Origin: Boswellia sacra
Lineage: Eukaryota; Streptophyta; Magnoliopsida; Sapindales; Burseraceae
Assembly (NCBI GenBank): GCA_013180625.2
Contig: SNVD02010297.1
Span: forward strand, 372,001-436,000
Reading direction: 5' to 3'
DNA length: 64,000 nt
Shown: positions 37,861-49,100 of the stretch, piece by piece
How the letters are laid out: the number at the start of each line of letters is the position of its first letter
Numbering within the stretch: position 1 is the first letter of the stretch
Notes under the pieces: generated by a model
What the model was told of the DNA's origin: nothing
Databases searched by the model: none
Seen by the model: the letters and a program-made list of their open reading frames with translations, nothing else
Translations under genes and position numbers: made by a program

Positions 37861-39033
37861 TAGCCTTGTACAGGGTAGTGGCAAAAGTTACTTTTTGACG
37901 ATTTGGCCCATAATTTCGTCGAGAGAGGCAATTAGGATGGGGGGAAAAGGGACGCGCTGCATGAAGGGGCGTGGCGTGGGAGAGGGATCGTTATTCCATG
38001 ATTACAAGAGCGAGAGCGGGAGAGGAGAGAAAGAGAGAGTGTGAAAAAAAAAAGGGGTGACTATGAGAAAAACAAAACAAAACAGAAAAAAAAAAAGAAG
38101 GAGAGAAAAGTGAGAGAGAGAGAAAGGCAGTCAATACATGGTCATAGACTGATATAGAGAGATTATAGATAAAGTTAAGTGATCTCTCCCCTCTTCTCCT
38201 GTTCTACTAACCAACCCATGAATCTCTCTCTCTCTCTCTCTCAATCACTCTCTCTCTAGAAAAGGTTCTCTTTTCTCACTCCATTCATTATGCCTCCCTG
38301 TTCTCCTATTCCAATCCTTTTTGTATAGAGACAAGAGCAGTTAAAACTAAACCCAAACCCAAACCCAATATCATTTCTTTTTTCAATTAATTAATTAAAT
38401 CATTTATTTATATTTTTATATAACAAAGATCATGACACAACCCACAAAAAAAAAAAGGTAAAGAAGCAGAATGCCTCTCTTCCTCCTGAGTCTGCTCAGA
38501 AAGCATTTTCCAGAAATCCTTGCAACTACTCATAGTACAAACACAAACATTTCCATTGCCTCCCCCATTTTCTATTATTATTTAATCTTTTTTAATAATA
38601 AAACTAATATTTTCCATTCCACTTTAGAAAAAAAAACTTCTTGAAATTTTTCTTTCTACTGTAGTGTAATATTTGGAAGAAAGCTGGGGAACACCAGTAA
38701 CCACTTTTCTTTCTCTCTCTTACACACGCATATATAAAAAAAAAAATAATATTAATATAATGCTTCTTTTAAGTGTCTGGATATTGAATCAATTGAGATA
38801 GAGATAGCCTACAGGTACAAGTAGTAGAAGAGGAGAGGAGAGAAATGGAGATGGAAAGTTGAAGGGAAGCAAAGGGATCTGATTGATTGAATCTTCTATT
38901 TACATGCACTTTTGAAACAAGATTTGATTCATTTTTCATTTTATTTCAGTTTTTGTTTTCAAATACGAATATAAATATATAAAACACCAAATCCAAATAA
39001 AACAATAGAGAGCGAGAAGCAGAGAATAGAGAA
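37861..39033 (+). promoter_or_regulatory. SMAX1 promoter and 5' leader region
   Basis: G/C-richer, purine-rich sequence (37910-38130) is followed by CT tracts (38222-38260), then a long leader to the start codon. Short upstream frames would precede the main start if included in the mRNA: ATG 38759 is the longest, about 13 codons, with five- and three-codon frames at 38845 and 38904. A TTTATTTCAG acceptor-like sequence ends near 38950 and could close a 5' UTR intron. The transcription start is not determinable from sequence. Confidence 0.4.
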
Positions 39034-42000
39034 ATGAGAGCCGGTTTGAGTACGATCCAGCAGACGTTGACGCCGGAGGCGGCGACTGTCTTGAACCATT
39101 CTATAGCCGAAGCGAGCCGGAGGAACCACGGCCAGACGACGCCGCTCCATGTGGCGGCGACGCTCTTGGCATCCCCATCTGGGTTCCTACGCCAAGCCTG
39201 TATCAAGTCTCATCCAAATTCATCACATCCGCTTCAGTGCCGGGCTCTCGAGCTCTGTTTCAGCGTGGCGTTGGAGCGTCTCCCCACCGCGCAGAACATG
39301 AGTCCCGGCCTCGACCCACCAATTTCCAATGCTCTAATGGCCGCGCTCAAGCGGGCACAGGCGCATCAACGCCGCGGCTGCCCCGAGCAGCAGCAGCAGC
39401 CGTTGCTCGCCGTCAAAGTCGAGCTCGAACAGCTCATAATATCAATTCTCGATGACCCGAGTGTTAGCAGAGTGATGCGTGAAGCCAGCTTCTCAAGTCC
39501 GGCCGTTAAAGCCACTATAGAGCAATCTCTCAATTCAACTTGCTCTGTTTCGAATTCGAGTCCAATTGGTTTGGGATTCCGTCCCACACCCAATAGAAAC
39601 TTGTACATGAATCCGAGGTTGCAGCAAGGCAGTGGATTACAATCCGGGCAGCAAAGGGGCGAGGAAGTGAAGAGAGTGATTGATATATTGACGAGGACCA
39701 AGAAAAAAAATCCCGTATTGGTCGGTGAATCAGAGCCTGAAACCATAGTTAAAGAATTGTTAATGAAGATTGAGAGCAGAGAATTAGATGGAGCGTTGAA
39801 GAATATTCAGGTGATTCGTTTGGAGAAAGAGTTTGGTTTCGAGAAGGCGGAGATTGTTTCAAAGTTGAAAGATTTGAGCGCATTGATTGAGCGGAAGATT
39901 GGGAATGGAGGAGTGATTGTTGATTTAGGTGACTTGAAATGGCTTGTGGAGCAACAGCTGAGTTTTGGGGTGTCCAATTCCGGGGCAGTGCAGCAGCAGC
40001 AAGTGGTGTCGGAGGCGGTGGCGGAGATGGGGAAGATGGTGGTGAGGTTTGGTGGTGGTGGTGGTGGGGGCGGGGGGAGGTTGTGGTTGATTGGGACGGC
40101 TACTTGTGAGACTTATTTGAGATGTCAAGTTTATCATCCTTCAATGGAGAATGATTGGGATCTGCAGGCTGTTCCGATTGCTGCAAAAGCTCCAGTTGCA
40201 GGGATGTTTCCAAGGTATCTTTTTCTATTCTTTTTGTTCTTTGCACAACTTCAATGATTCAGATTCCAGCAAATTACTGTCGATGAGATGATTTAGGGAA
40301 AAAAAAAAAAGAAGTTGTTCTTTTGGTCTTATGAATCACTTTTTGCATCAGATTAGATAGCAAGTTTTGAATATATCTTCTAGTTTATCATCATCAAGAT
40401 TGCTGTTTATAGAATCCATGAGTTCTGGTTGTTTTAGATTTATTCTGGGAAAAGTCAATTTTTTTATTTATTTTTGTCAGATGGGGAACTTGCTTGATTT
40501 GAAGTTGCATCTTCTATAAGGAATGGAATCTTAAACCTTTAGTTATTTTATTTACTTTTACATTGATTGTAAGGCATCATAGTTCATATTAGAGTTGTCA
40601 GCATCTTGGACTTTGATGAGCTGATGAATTTTTTTTTTTCCCTAAGAAAATAAATTTTGATCATTCTGTTTAAATCTCCCAGAACTTTGCTTAATTTGGG
40701 TATTTTAGGCTTGTTATATTTCTATTTTTTAATTTTTAATTTTTTTTCGTTTCTTGTTTCCAAGGCTTGGTAGCAATGGAAATGGTATATTGAGCAGCTC
40801 TGTTGAATCTTTGTCCCCTTTGAAAGGCTTCCCCACTGCAGCAACTACTCCACCAAGAAGGGGTTCTGAGAACATAGATCCTGCTCGAAGAATGAGCTGT
40901 TGCCCGCAATGTATGCATAATTATGAACAAGAAGTAGCAAAATTAGACAAGGAGTTTGAAAAATCCTCTTCTGAAGTCAAATCAGAAGCAGCTAGGCCAG
41001 CGTTGCCACAGTGGATGCACAATGCTAAAACCCAGGATGGTGATCCTAAAACAGTTGATCAGACACCAGTAAGTTCAAGTCAATTGATAGGCCTAGTCTT
41101 TGACATATGTTCTGTTAATATTTAAAAAAATATTTTTTTTTAACACTTTGGGATGAATGGAAGTTATTTTTATTTGCGCTTTCTTTTCTTCTACAGTCTA
41201 AAGATCAAGATTTAATCTGGAAGCAAAAGAGTCAAGAATTGCAGAAGAAATGGAATGACACGTGCTTGCAACGACATCCCAATTTTCATCAGCTTAGTCT
41301 TGTCTCTGAGAGAATTACGCCCTCGCCTCTCTCATTGACAAGCTTATACAATCCAAACCTGCTTGCACGTCAGCCTATCCAACCTAAGTTTCAACTAAAT
41401 AGAAACCTTGGAGCCACTATGCAATTGAACTCAAATCTGGTCTCAAGCCAGACACCTGAACATGTAGTTTCTCCTCCTGATAGCCCTGTACGGACAGAGC
41501 TTGCTCTTGGTCGATCAAAGGTCAATGAAAGCTTGCCTGCTGATAAAACCCATAAAGAGCGTGTCAAAGACTTCTTAGGCTGCATATCTTCTGAACCACA
41601 GAGCAAGTTCCATGAATTGCCAAGTGACAAACTTCTAAGCACATTAGATGCTGATTCATTCAAGAGGCTTGTCAAAGGTCTAATGGAGAAAATTTGGTGG
41701 CAGCAGGAAGCAGCCACTGCAGTGGCTACAACTGTTACACAATGTAAATTGGGCAATGGAAAACACAGAGGTGCTGGATCGAAGGGTGACATATGGCTAT
41801 TGTTCATGGGTGCTGACAGAGTTGGCAAGAAGAAGATGGCATCAGCTCTATCAGAGCTTGTATGTGGAGCCAGCCCGATAATGATTTCTCTTGGTTCAAG
41901 ACGTGAGGATGGAGAATCTGATGTCAGTTTTCGTGGTAAAACAGCACTGGATAGAATCGGAGATGCAGTGAGGAGAAACCCTTTTTCTGTGATTTTACTT

Positions 42001-42840
42001 GAGGACATCGATGAAGCAGATATGCTCATCCGAGGAAGCATAAAACGAGCAATGGAAAGAGGCCGGCTTGCGGATTCCCATGGCCGTGAGATCAGTCTGG
42101 GAAAAGTTATCTTCATCCTCACTGCTAACTGGATGCCACAGAGTCTCAAATTCTTGTCTCATGGCAATACCATTGATGAAAAGAAGCTAGCTAGTTTAGC
42201 AAGTGGAGGTTGGCAATTAAGGCTGTCTCTTTGGGAGAAAACAGCAAAACGGCGACACAGTTGGCTTCATGATGAAGAAAGGTCAACAAAATCAAGGAAG
42301 GACACTGGTTCGGCGCTGTCATTCGACCTGAATCAGGCTGCTGAAGTTGGAGATGATAAAGCAGATGGATCACACAATTCGAGCGACCTCACAGTTGATC
42401 ATGAAGAAGAACAGGGCCTCAGTAACAGATTATTTTTATCACCTTCAACTTCACCAGCGTCACAAGAACTACTTAACTATGTAGACAATGCCGTTGTCTT
42501 CAAACCCGTGGATTTCAGCCCCATTCGACACAAAGTTACAAATGCTATCACCAAGAAGTTTTCCACCATCATCAATGGTGGCCTTTCAATTGAAATCCAT
42601 GATGAGGCTCTTGAAAAAATTGTAGCTGGTCTATGGCTAGGTAGAACCGGGTTGGAAGAATGGATAGAAAAAGTTTTGATTCCTAGTTTGCACCAGCTTA
42701 AATTACGGTTACCCACCAATGCCGGTTTGACGGCCAATGAATCTATGGTCGTTAACCTCGAAATCGATGATGAATCCGGTAGTCGGAGCCCCGGAGATTT
42801 GCTCCCCGGTACTATCAAGGTGGTGGTTGATGGGTTGTGA
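39034..42840 (+). CDS. SMAX1: SMAX1-type Clp-ATPase-like repressor of karrikin/KL signalling, three exons, 1042 residues
   Basis: Exons 39034-40214, 40765-41068 and 41197-42840; introns are 550 and 128 bases, both GT-AG. The start gives MRAGLSTIQQTLTPEAA, the conserved SMAX1 N-terminus. Residues about 8-170 hold the double Clp-N repeat. The nucleotide-binding sites are degenerate: VGESEPE (230-236), and GADRVGKKK (700-708), where Lys replaces the Thr/Ser of a Walker A. FRGKT at 740-744 is the motif needed for SCF-MAX2-dependent degradation, and FDLNQ at 871-875 is the EAR motif that recruits TOPLESS corepressors. Low-complexity runs include Gly 340-348 and Gln 119-122 and 320-323. In Arabidopsis SMAX1 (990 residues) is a nuclear repressor degraded after KAI2-MAX2 perception of karrikin or KL, controlling germination and seedling growth. 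Close N-terminal identity places this copy in the SMAX1/SMXL2 clade rather than D53/SMXL6-8. The gene appears intact. Confidence 0.97.
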
Positions 42841-43131
42841 TAATGATGAAGATCATGTATGAAGGCACAGTGGTAATCTGTTATCTTGAGTCATGTTGGA
42901 TAGAGATGTAAATATGCTCAACTGCATTTGGCAGGGAGTGACAATAGTCGGGAAAGTAAAGAGTGAAAAAAAAAAAAAAAGGGGTTAGAGGAGGGGGACA
43001 TTGATAGATAAACGGTACCTTTAGAAGCCAGCAGACAATGTCTTACCTTTTTTTTATTATTTAATTTCTTTTATATAAAAAAATTATAGTATTTCATTAT
43101 AGATATTTATTAAATTACATGGACCATGAGC

Positions 43132-43137
43132 AATAAA
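43132..43137 (+). terminator. Candidate polyadenylation signal of SMAX1
   Basis: AATAAA about 290 bases after the SMAX1 stop codon, in AT-rich sequence. It is the nearest canonical hexamer downstream of the stop. Plant signals are loose, so the actual cleavage site may differ. Confidence 0.4.
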
Positions 43138-46100
43138 GATGAGGCATTCCTCTTTTTATTCTATCAAAATTTTGTTATGTAAGTTCATTTTTGTCATTTT
43201 ATCTTCTTGTATATAATATAATATGTTAACAACGGAATTTATTCTTGAAATGGAAAAGAAATACTTTGATTAAATTGTATTAAAGTAATAAGATAGTTGA
43301 GTTATTATACATTCTTCTATTAGCCATAAACTTTTATTTTTTTAAGTTTGTTGAAGCTTGTCTTTAAGGAGTCTTTATCTAAATATTTATTAGTTAGCCG
43401 TTTGAGATTGTTGTTCAAAGTTTTAAAGTTCTTTTCTTTTTAAAAAAATATTGATTTTAAATAAATTTAGAGATAACAATTAAATTTTGTAAGTTCAATA
43501 TTTTTTTTGATTGTTTTACCAAATATAATTTTAAAAACAAAATTACTTTTCCAAATGATGCAAAAGCATTGAAGTAAACCCTACTTTTCTTCCTCCGAAA
43601 CACTAAGCCTATTCCACTTATATAGTGATTGTTTTCTCCTTCGATGCATTGATTTAAACTTTTTCAATTAAATACCGAAATAAGAGAACGAGAAGACAAA
43701 TCTTTCGTGAATTATAATTGTCAGTTCATTTTGACCGATGAATGATTCGTCCATCTAAGATTTGATAATCAAATTATTTGGTTATGTTGATTTTTCTTTC
43801 AACTGAGAGAAAAAGAAAAGAAAAAAGAAAACATAATTAAATTTTAAAACACTTCTTTTAAACTTGGTCATCTTCGTAAATTGTCGGACCAAAAATCTGT
43901 CCTTGTGATTGGGGATATGTTATTATAAAATCTTACATGTAAAAACTAAAAATTAAGTTTTTTTTTTTTGAAAGAAACCCTCCTCACCTTACGATACGAG
44001 GCTGAAACCTGCCGATTATTTTGACAATAATATTAAAGCGATGGAGGTGAGTTGGTGACTAAGACAGAAATTAGAAATGAGGTAAGGCTTTCATGAATGG
44101 TTGTGAAGGCTTACCCAAAATGTGTGCAATATAATGGGTGTTGTCAATTGATATTTTTTTTATTTTCTTAATTTTTATTTTTTCTTTTTCGAACACAACA
44201 ACACACTTTGTGACGCGACTGCCATGCCATTGCTTTCACTATATTTGACTCTTGAAATTCGAACGTATCAATCCCTCCAAATTTCAGTTTTTTTAAGAAT
44301 CCTGAAACGTGTCTGCGTTCTATCTTCCCTTCTCGTGCGGCGCCACTCGTTGCGTGTTCAAGTCAAGCAAATCTGCTGGCCACTTGATTGCGTGACTTTT
44401 ACAGTCCAATCATTCCATCCCATGATTTTGCTGCTTCCAACGGTGAAGAAAGTTTTTCTTTTGATGATTGAGCTGGATTGACTGAGATAACGCAAGTCTA
44501 AAATATAACATAACAATTTTTTGTTTCTTTTTCTTTCCTTTATTCCTTAGTTTACTATGAATGAAATGTTTTATTCCTTTTTTAAAAGCAATTTATCCGA
44601 GTTTCATACCTAAAAATGATACGCTATCCGACTTCATTCAAAGGTTTCCTTTTCCCTATTTTTTATTATTTCAAAGAGTCTTTATAACTATTATCGAAAC
44701 TAATTTAGAGAAATTAAAGGAAAAAAAATACTAAAACTAAAGGATAATTTTAAAAATAACTACATATTTTAAAAACTTAGATATAACAACGACAATCTGG
44801 CAAATCAGTAAATTATCTTATCTTTTTGTCATAAAACACTAAAAACCGATAATTTGAGAGCTTAAAATAAAAGATACTTTTGAGTTGCTGGAGACCAAAA
44901 ATTAAAAAAAAAATGTTGGTCTATCAGTTTTTTAACAATCATAATATTTAACTTTTTTCATTGGATGACGATTTTTTCAAAAACCCTTTTCTAAATTTGG
45001 TCAATTTTTTTAATTTACTCCTTAAATTCATTCCAATTGCATCTTCTTGATCAGTGTACCCTACACGATAACAATAATCTTTTTGATAGGATCATATACG
45101 AACAAAAATAATTTATTGAGAATTGATAAGAGAGAGGTTATAGTTGAAATTAAGAGTGTGAAGAGAATTGACACCGAATGGAAAATATAGCTTCAACCTA
45201 ATCCTTTACGTAGATAAAGCAATAAAAATAGGCCACGGCATAATATAGATTCTACATCAGTCTCTTTAACTTTCACAAGGTTAAGAATCCATTATATCCA
45301 TTGCACATAGTTGTGTTTACTCGGCATGGAAAACGCCATTTTGGAATGACAGGACAATTGACATTTGCTTGAGGAGGGATATACACCAAAGATAAGACCA
45401 AAACCATCAAAATGCCAGGTCTCTAGTCCACAAAAAAACATTAATGCATAGCCAAACTTTAAGCGTCCCAAAAAGGGCACGTCCCTTTTAAAGGTGGACA
45501 GAAGCAAGACAAATTTGATTGCTTGGTCATGACAAGTTGAATTCAATGGAGCTAGCTTTAATGAGTCCCAAAGCTTGCATGTGTTCTCATTTAATAACCC
45601 ATCATCCATCTTCGAATGGAAAAAAAAAAAAAAAAAAACTATGAATTTATCTTCTACTATTAGCCTTCCCTCCATGCCCTACTTCATTGACTTAATTAAA
45701 AACCCAAATGGGTAAATTAGCTATCAAATTTGGTTCCCAGCTGATTCTAATGAGACCCAATCAAGTGGATGGATTAGTAATTAGAGAGAGAAATTACATT
45801 TATTAATCCCAGCAACCCAAAAATTATATGGTAGGATCCCAATAACTATTTTTATAGTACATAAATAAAGGCTAAGTGATCCCACCATGCTCATGCATGT
45901 GTTCTCATTTATGAGCTTCCTTCTTCAAGTAAACTTTTCTTTCTCTTAATTCTTCTTTTGTCAATATCTTTGCCCCTAAGTAGCATGGGCTCATCTTCAT
46001 CCAAAGCCAGGATTTTATGCTCCCAGTCTTCTCACTGTGGGGATTAGATCACATGCCAATTAATTTACAACTCTATTAATAATTATCTATATTTAGATGG

Positions 46101-49100
46101 TTAATGCCAATTATTAAATTCAAATAAGTTAGGTATTAAAAAATATTAATTAAAAACATTAATTAAGAAATGGGTCCACATCATTTTTAATTATTCTATA
46201 ATCTTTATTCCATTTTTTTTTAAAAGAAGAAACGATACATGAGTAATGTCATGAAATACCCACTTAGTCCATAAACGAAATAAAATAATCTTAGCTCCCA
46301 AGTCTCTCTAATTTTTCATATGCTAAATTATTTTTTTATAAACAGTAAAATTTAAGGAATCATTTAGGACTTATTAAGGATGTGTAGTAAGAGCAAAACC
46401 CAATCAAATCTCCTTGTGACATAATAACATGATTAAAATATTAAGTTATTAATTACATGCATCTAATCATGCAATCACATAGTGGCGCATTGAATAATTA
46501 ACACAATATACTCTTTTAGCTTCTAGTCTTTATTCCCTATAATAAGACAATAGAAATGTAAACATCTAACTCTCTAATCACATGTTAATCACAGTTAAAT
46601 TAACAAAGCTGGCTATATGTATGTACATATATAATTAAAATATTAGGTATAAGATTGAAGCGTATATAGAAAGAATCAATTAAGAGGGCTAAGAGGGGAA
46701 ATTGCTACATTGAGGAGAGGGATAAGTGTGACGATGATCTTATTTTTATATGAGTAATTATTGGTCCAACTCAAAGAATATACTTGAAACCAAAGAAAGC
46801 TCCACTTGGTTTGTCTTGATGTAGAAAAAGCAAAGCCAAATAAAAAAAGGCAGATTGGCATTTTCTCCGCAATCCACACAACTTTACACCTTTATGCTTG
46901 TGTCCCGCTGCTTCTGTCATGTCAGCCTTTTTAGGATGAAAACAAAAATCCCAACCACTCTCTCCTATCTTTTCTCAACACCCAAGACTAGATTAATTTA
47001 ATCCACTAAGATTAGACTAATCAAGCTTCTTAATTACATCTTTTAGGAGCACCTTTTTGTTTCAACCTGAGCTGTTGTAACCAGGCAAAGAGCGCCACCC
47101 TCCCATGTGGTCCAAATCCTTTATGATTATATAAATCCAACCCTATCCTTTAGACAAATTGATTATAAAAGCAGTGGTGATTGATTTTTCATTGCCTTTT
47201 TTTTTTCAATCTTATAATAATATTATAAAGGACAGAATAATTGATGAACAATTAAAATTGATGTTATTCAATGATGGGCTTTTCTTTTTAATCTCTTTTT
47301 GAATTGACTTCTTTTGAAACAAATTTCTAAAGTTTTTTTTTTGTGCTTTATATTCAAATACGAATAAAAAGTAGTTTTGATTAGTTTTAGTTTTAAAAAT
47401 GTAAAACTCATTCTTAATGAATTAAATGATAAAACCCAAAGTTTATGATTCTAGAACTCAATTTTTTTTATATAACAGACTTGGTACTAAGGGAGGACAC
47501 TGTGTTTTTATTTTTATTAATTTTCATATCATGTTTATACCTTGCAATTGTTATGAATATGGCTAGAAAATTTTCTAATTATTTGACATTGTCATTTATG
47601 AACATGCGTTTTCCTTATTAACGTTAACAATCATGAATCGATTCATATATGTGTGTGTGTATGTTATCGATTCATGATTGTTAATATTATTTTGTCTATG
47701 TAAATCAAGTAAAACCGTGTCGAGATTTATTTTTGCATACTATTTTTCGGCCTTGCTTATGATTCTCATCTATTAACAATTATGAGTAAGCTTAAGGCAG
47801 CATTAACTCTCTTGATGCGTTCATACGACGATCGAGTTTGATTTAAATTCGAGATCAAGACACACGATAGAAAAAAGAAAAAGGAATGATTCGTCGATCG
47901 AACATAAAATGTGTTAAGCATGCTGCATACATGTCAACTTTACTGTATACTTTCATTTCAATCTCATCAAGACTTTTTTTTTGATGATCTGCAAACTTTT
48001 TCATCATTCAAAGCTGATAAAAAGTTGCTTGGTATTAGATTCTCACTTGGGCATGCATGTTTTTTTCTAATTGGCAATAGAGAAAGTGGTGGGAAAAAAA
48101 AAAGGGGAAACAAAAAAAGAGAAAACAAAAAGTAGTGAAAGTAATTATAAAAAGCTTCCCCACTTACATATCTTATAAGTTACTGATCACAAGCACACAT
48201 TTGTTGACTACTCGATGTTTTTCTTTCTACTCCCATGCCTTCCAATCATTATTGAGATTATACTTATACACACAATTCTGATCTAAAAATGCTTTCTAAA
48301 CACCTTTTTTGTTTTGGAATTTATATATTGAAACAAAATATGAGAATATATTCTCATCTAGATTATGATATATATCGAAAGCTATCTTTTGAACATAGGT
48401 TTTTTTAACAAATTCTAATTCTTAATTTTGAATTAAAAATTATATATATCCATATAATAATAATGTTATGAGACGATTCTAGCCGTGTATTGATTGCCTA
48501 GGTTCCATGTAGAAGAAGGTGCTTTGAAATTGACCTAAACCAAAACCCACAAGAAGTTGATATAGCTAGTATCGTTATATTTATGGTTAGTAAAAGTCTA
48601 ACGTGAATATATAATTAATGCTTGACTATTTGGACAACAAATCTTTATCTAAAATTTCATTTATAAATTATATATAATAAAAGCATAGGTGAGCTTTTAT
48701 ATATTTTCACAACTCTCTCACACCAAGACTCACAAAGTAGCAGCCACCATGCATGAATGGGAGTGGTTGTTTCTAACTTTTTGTGAAGCAAAACGCGTAG
48801 GTCTAAAATGTTTTAGAAAGTCAATGAAAAGAGGTAAGTGGGGGCAAGGGAGGTGGTGGCGCGTGGTGTGGGGCGGCGGCTGAGCCACTCAGTCCATCTG
48901 ACATGGACCCCTCAACAACTTATTTCTTTAAATTTTTTAGGAAAAATCTGTAACCGTTAAAAGGGTTTCCCAAGGGCGGTGCAATGCATACGAAATTACG
49001 ATGCTTTGTTGCTCTTTTGGAAAAAGCAAGACAAAGCCAGCCGTTGCTTTCTTCTCTTAAAAGTGATTGAGACCTTCACTCGTCTCTCTCCCTTCGTTTC

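Noticed and set aside
38341..38368. Telomere-like AAACCC repeats
   Set aside because: The unit lacks the TA of the plant telomere repeat (AAACCCT) and there are only three copies.
39366..42818. Minus-strand frames up to 252 codons opposite SMAX1
   Set aside because: They are shadows of the real coding strand, which has full family similarity and consistent splicing.
45292..45675. 127-codon minus-strand open frame
   Set aside because: Its start is inflated by a poly-A tract that reads as a phenylalanine run, it has no recognisable motif, and no splice or promoter context.
47624..47684. MicroRNA precursor
   Set aside because: The stem is only 19 bp, without the longer imperfect stem expected of plant precursors.
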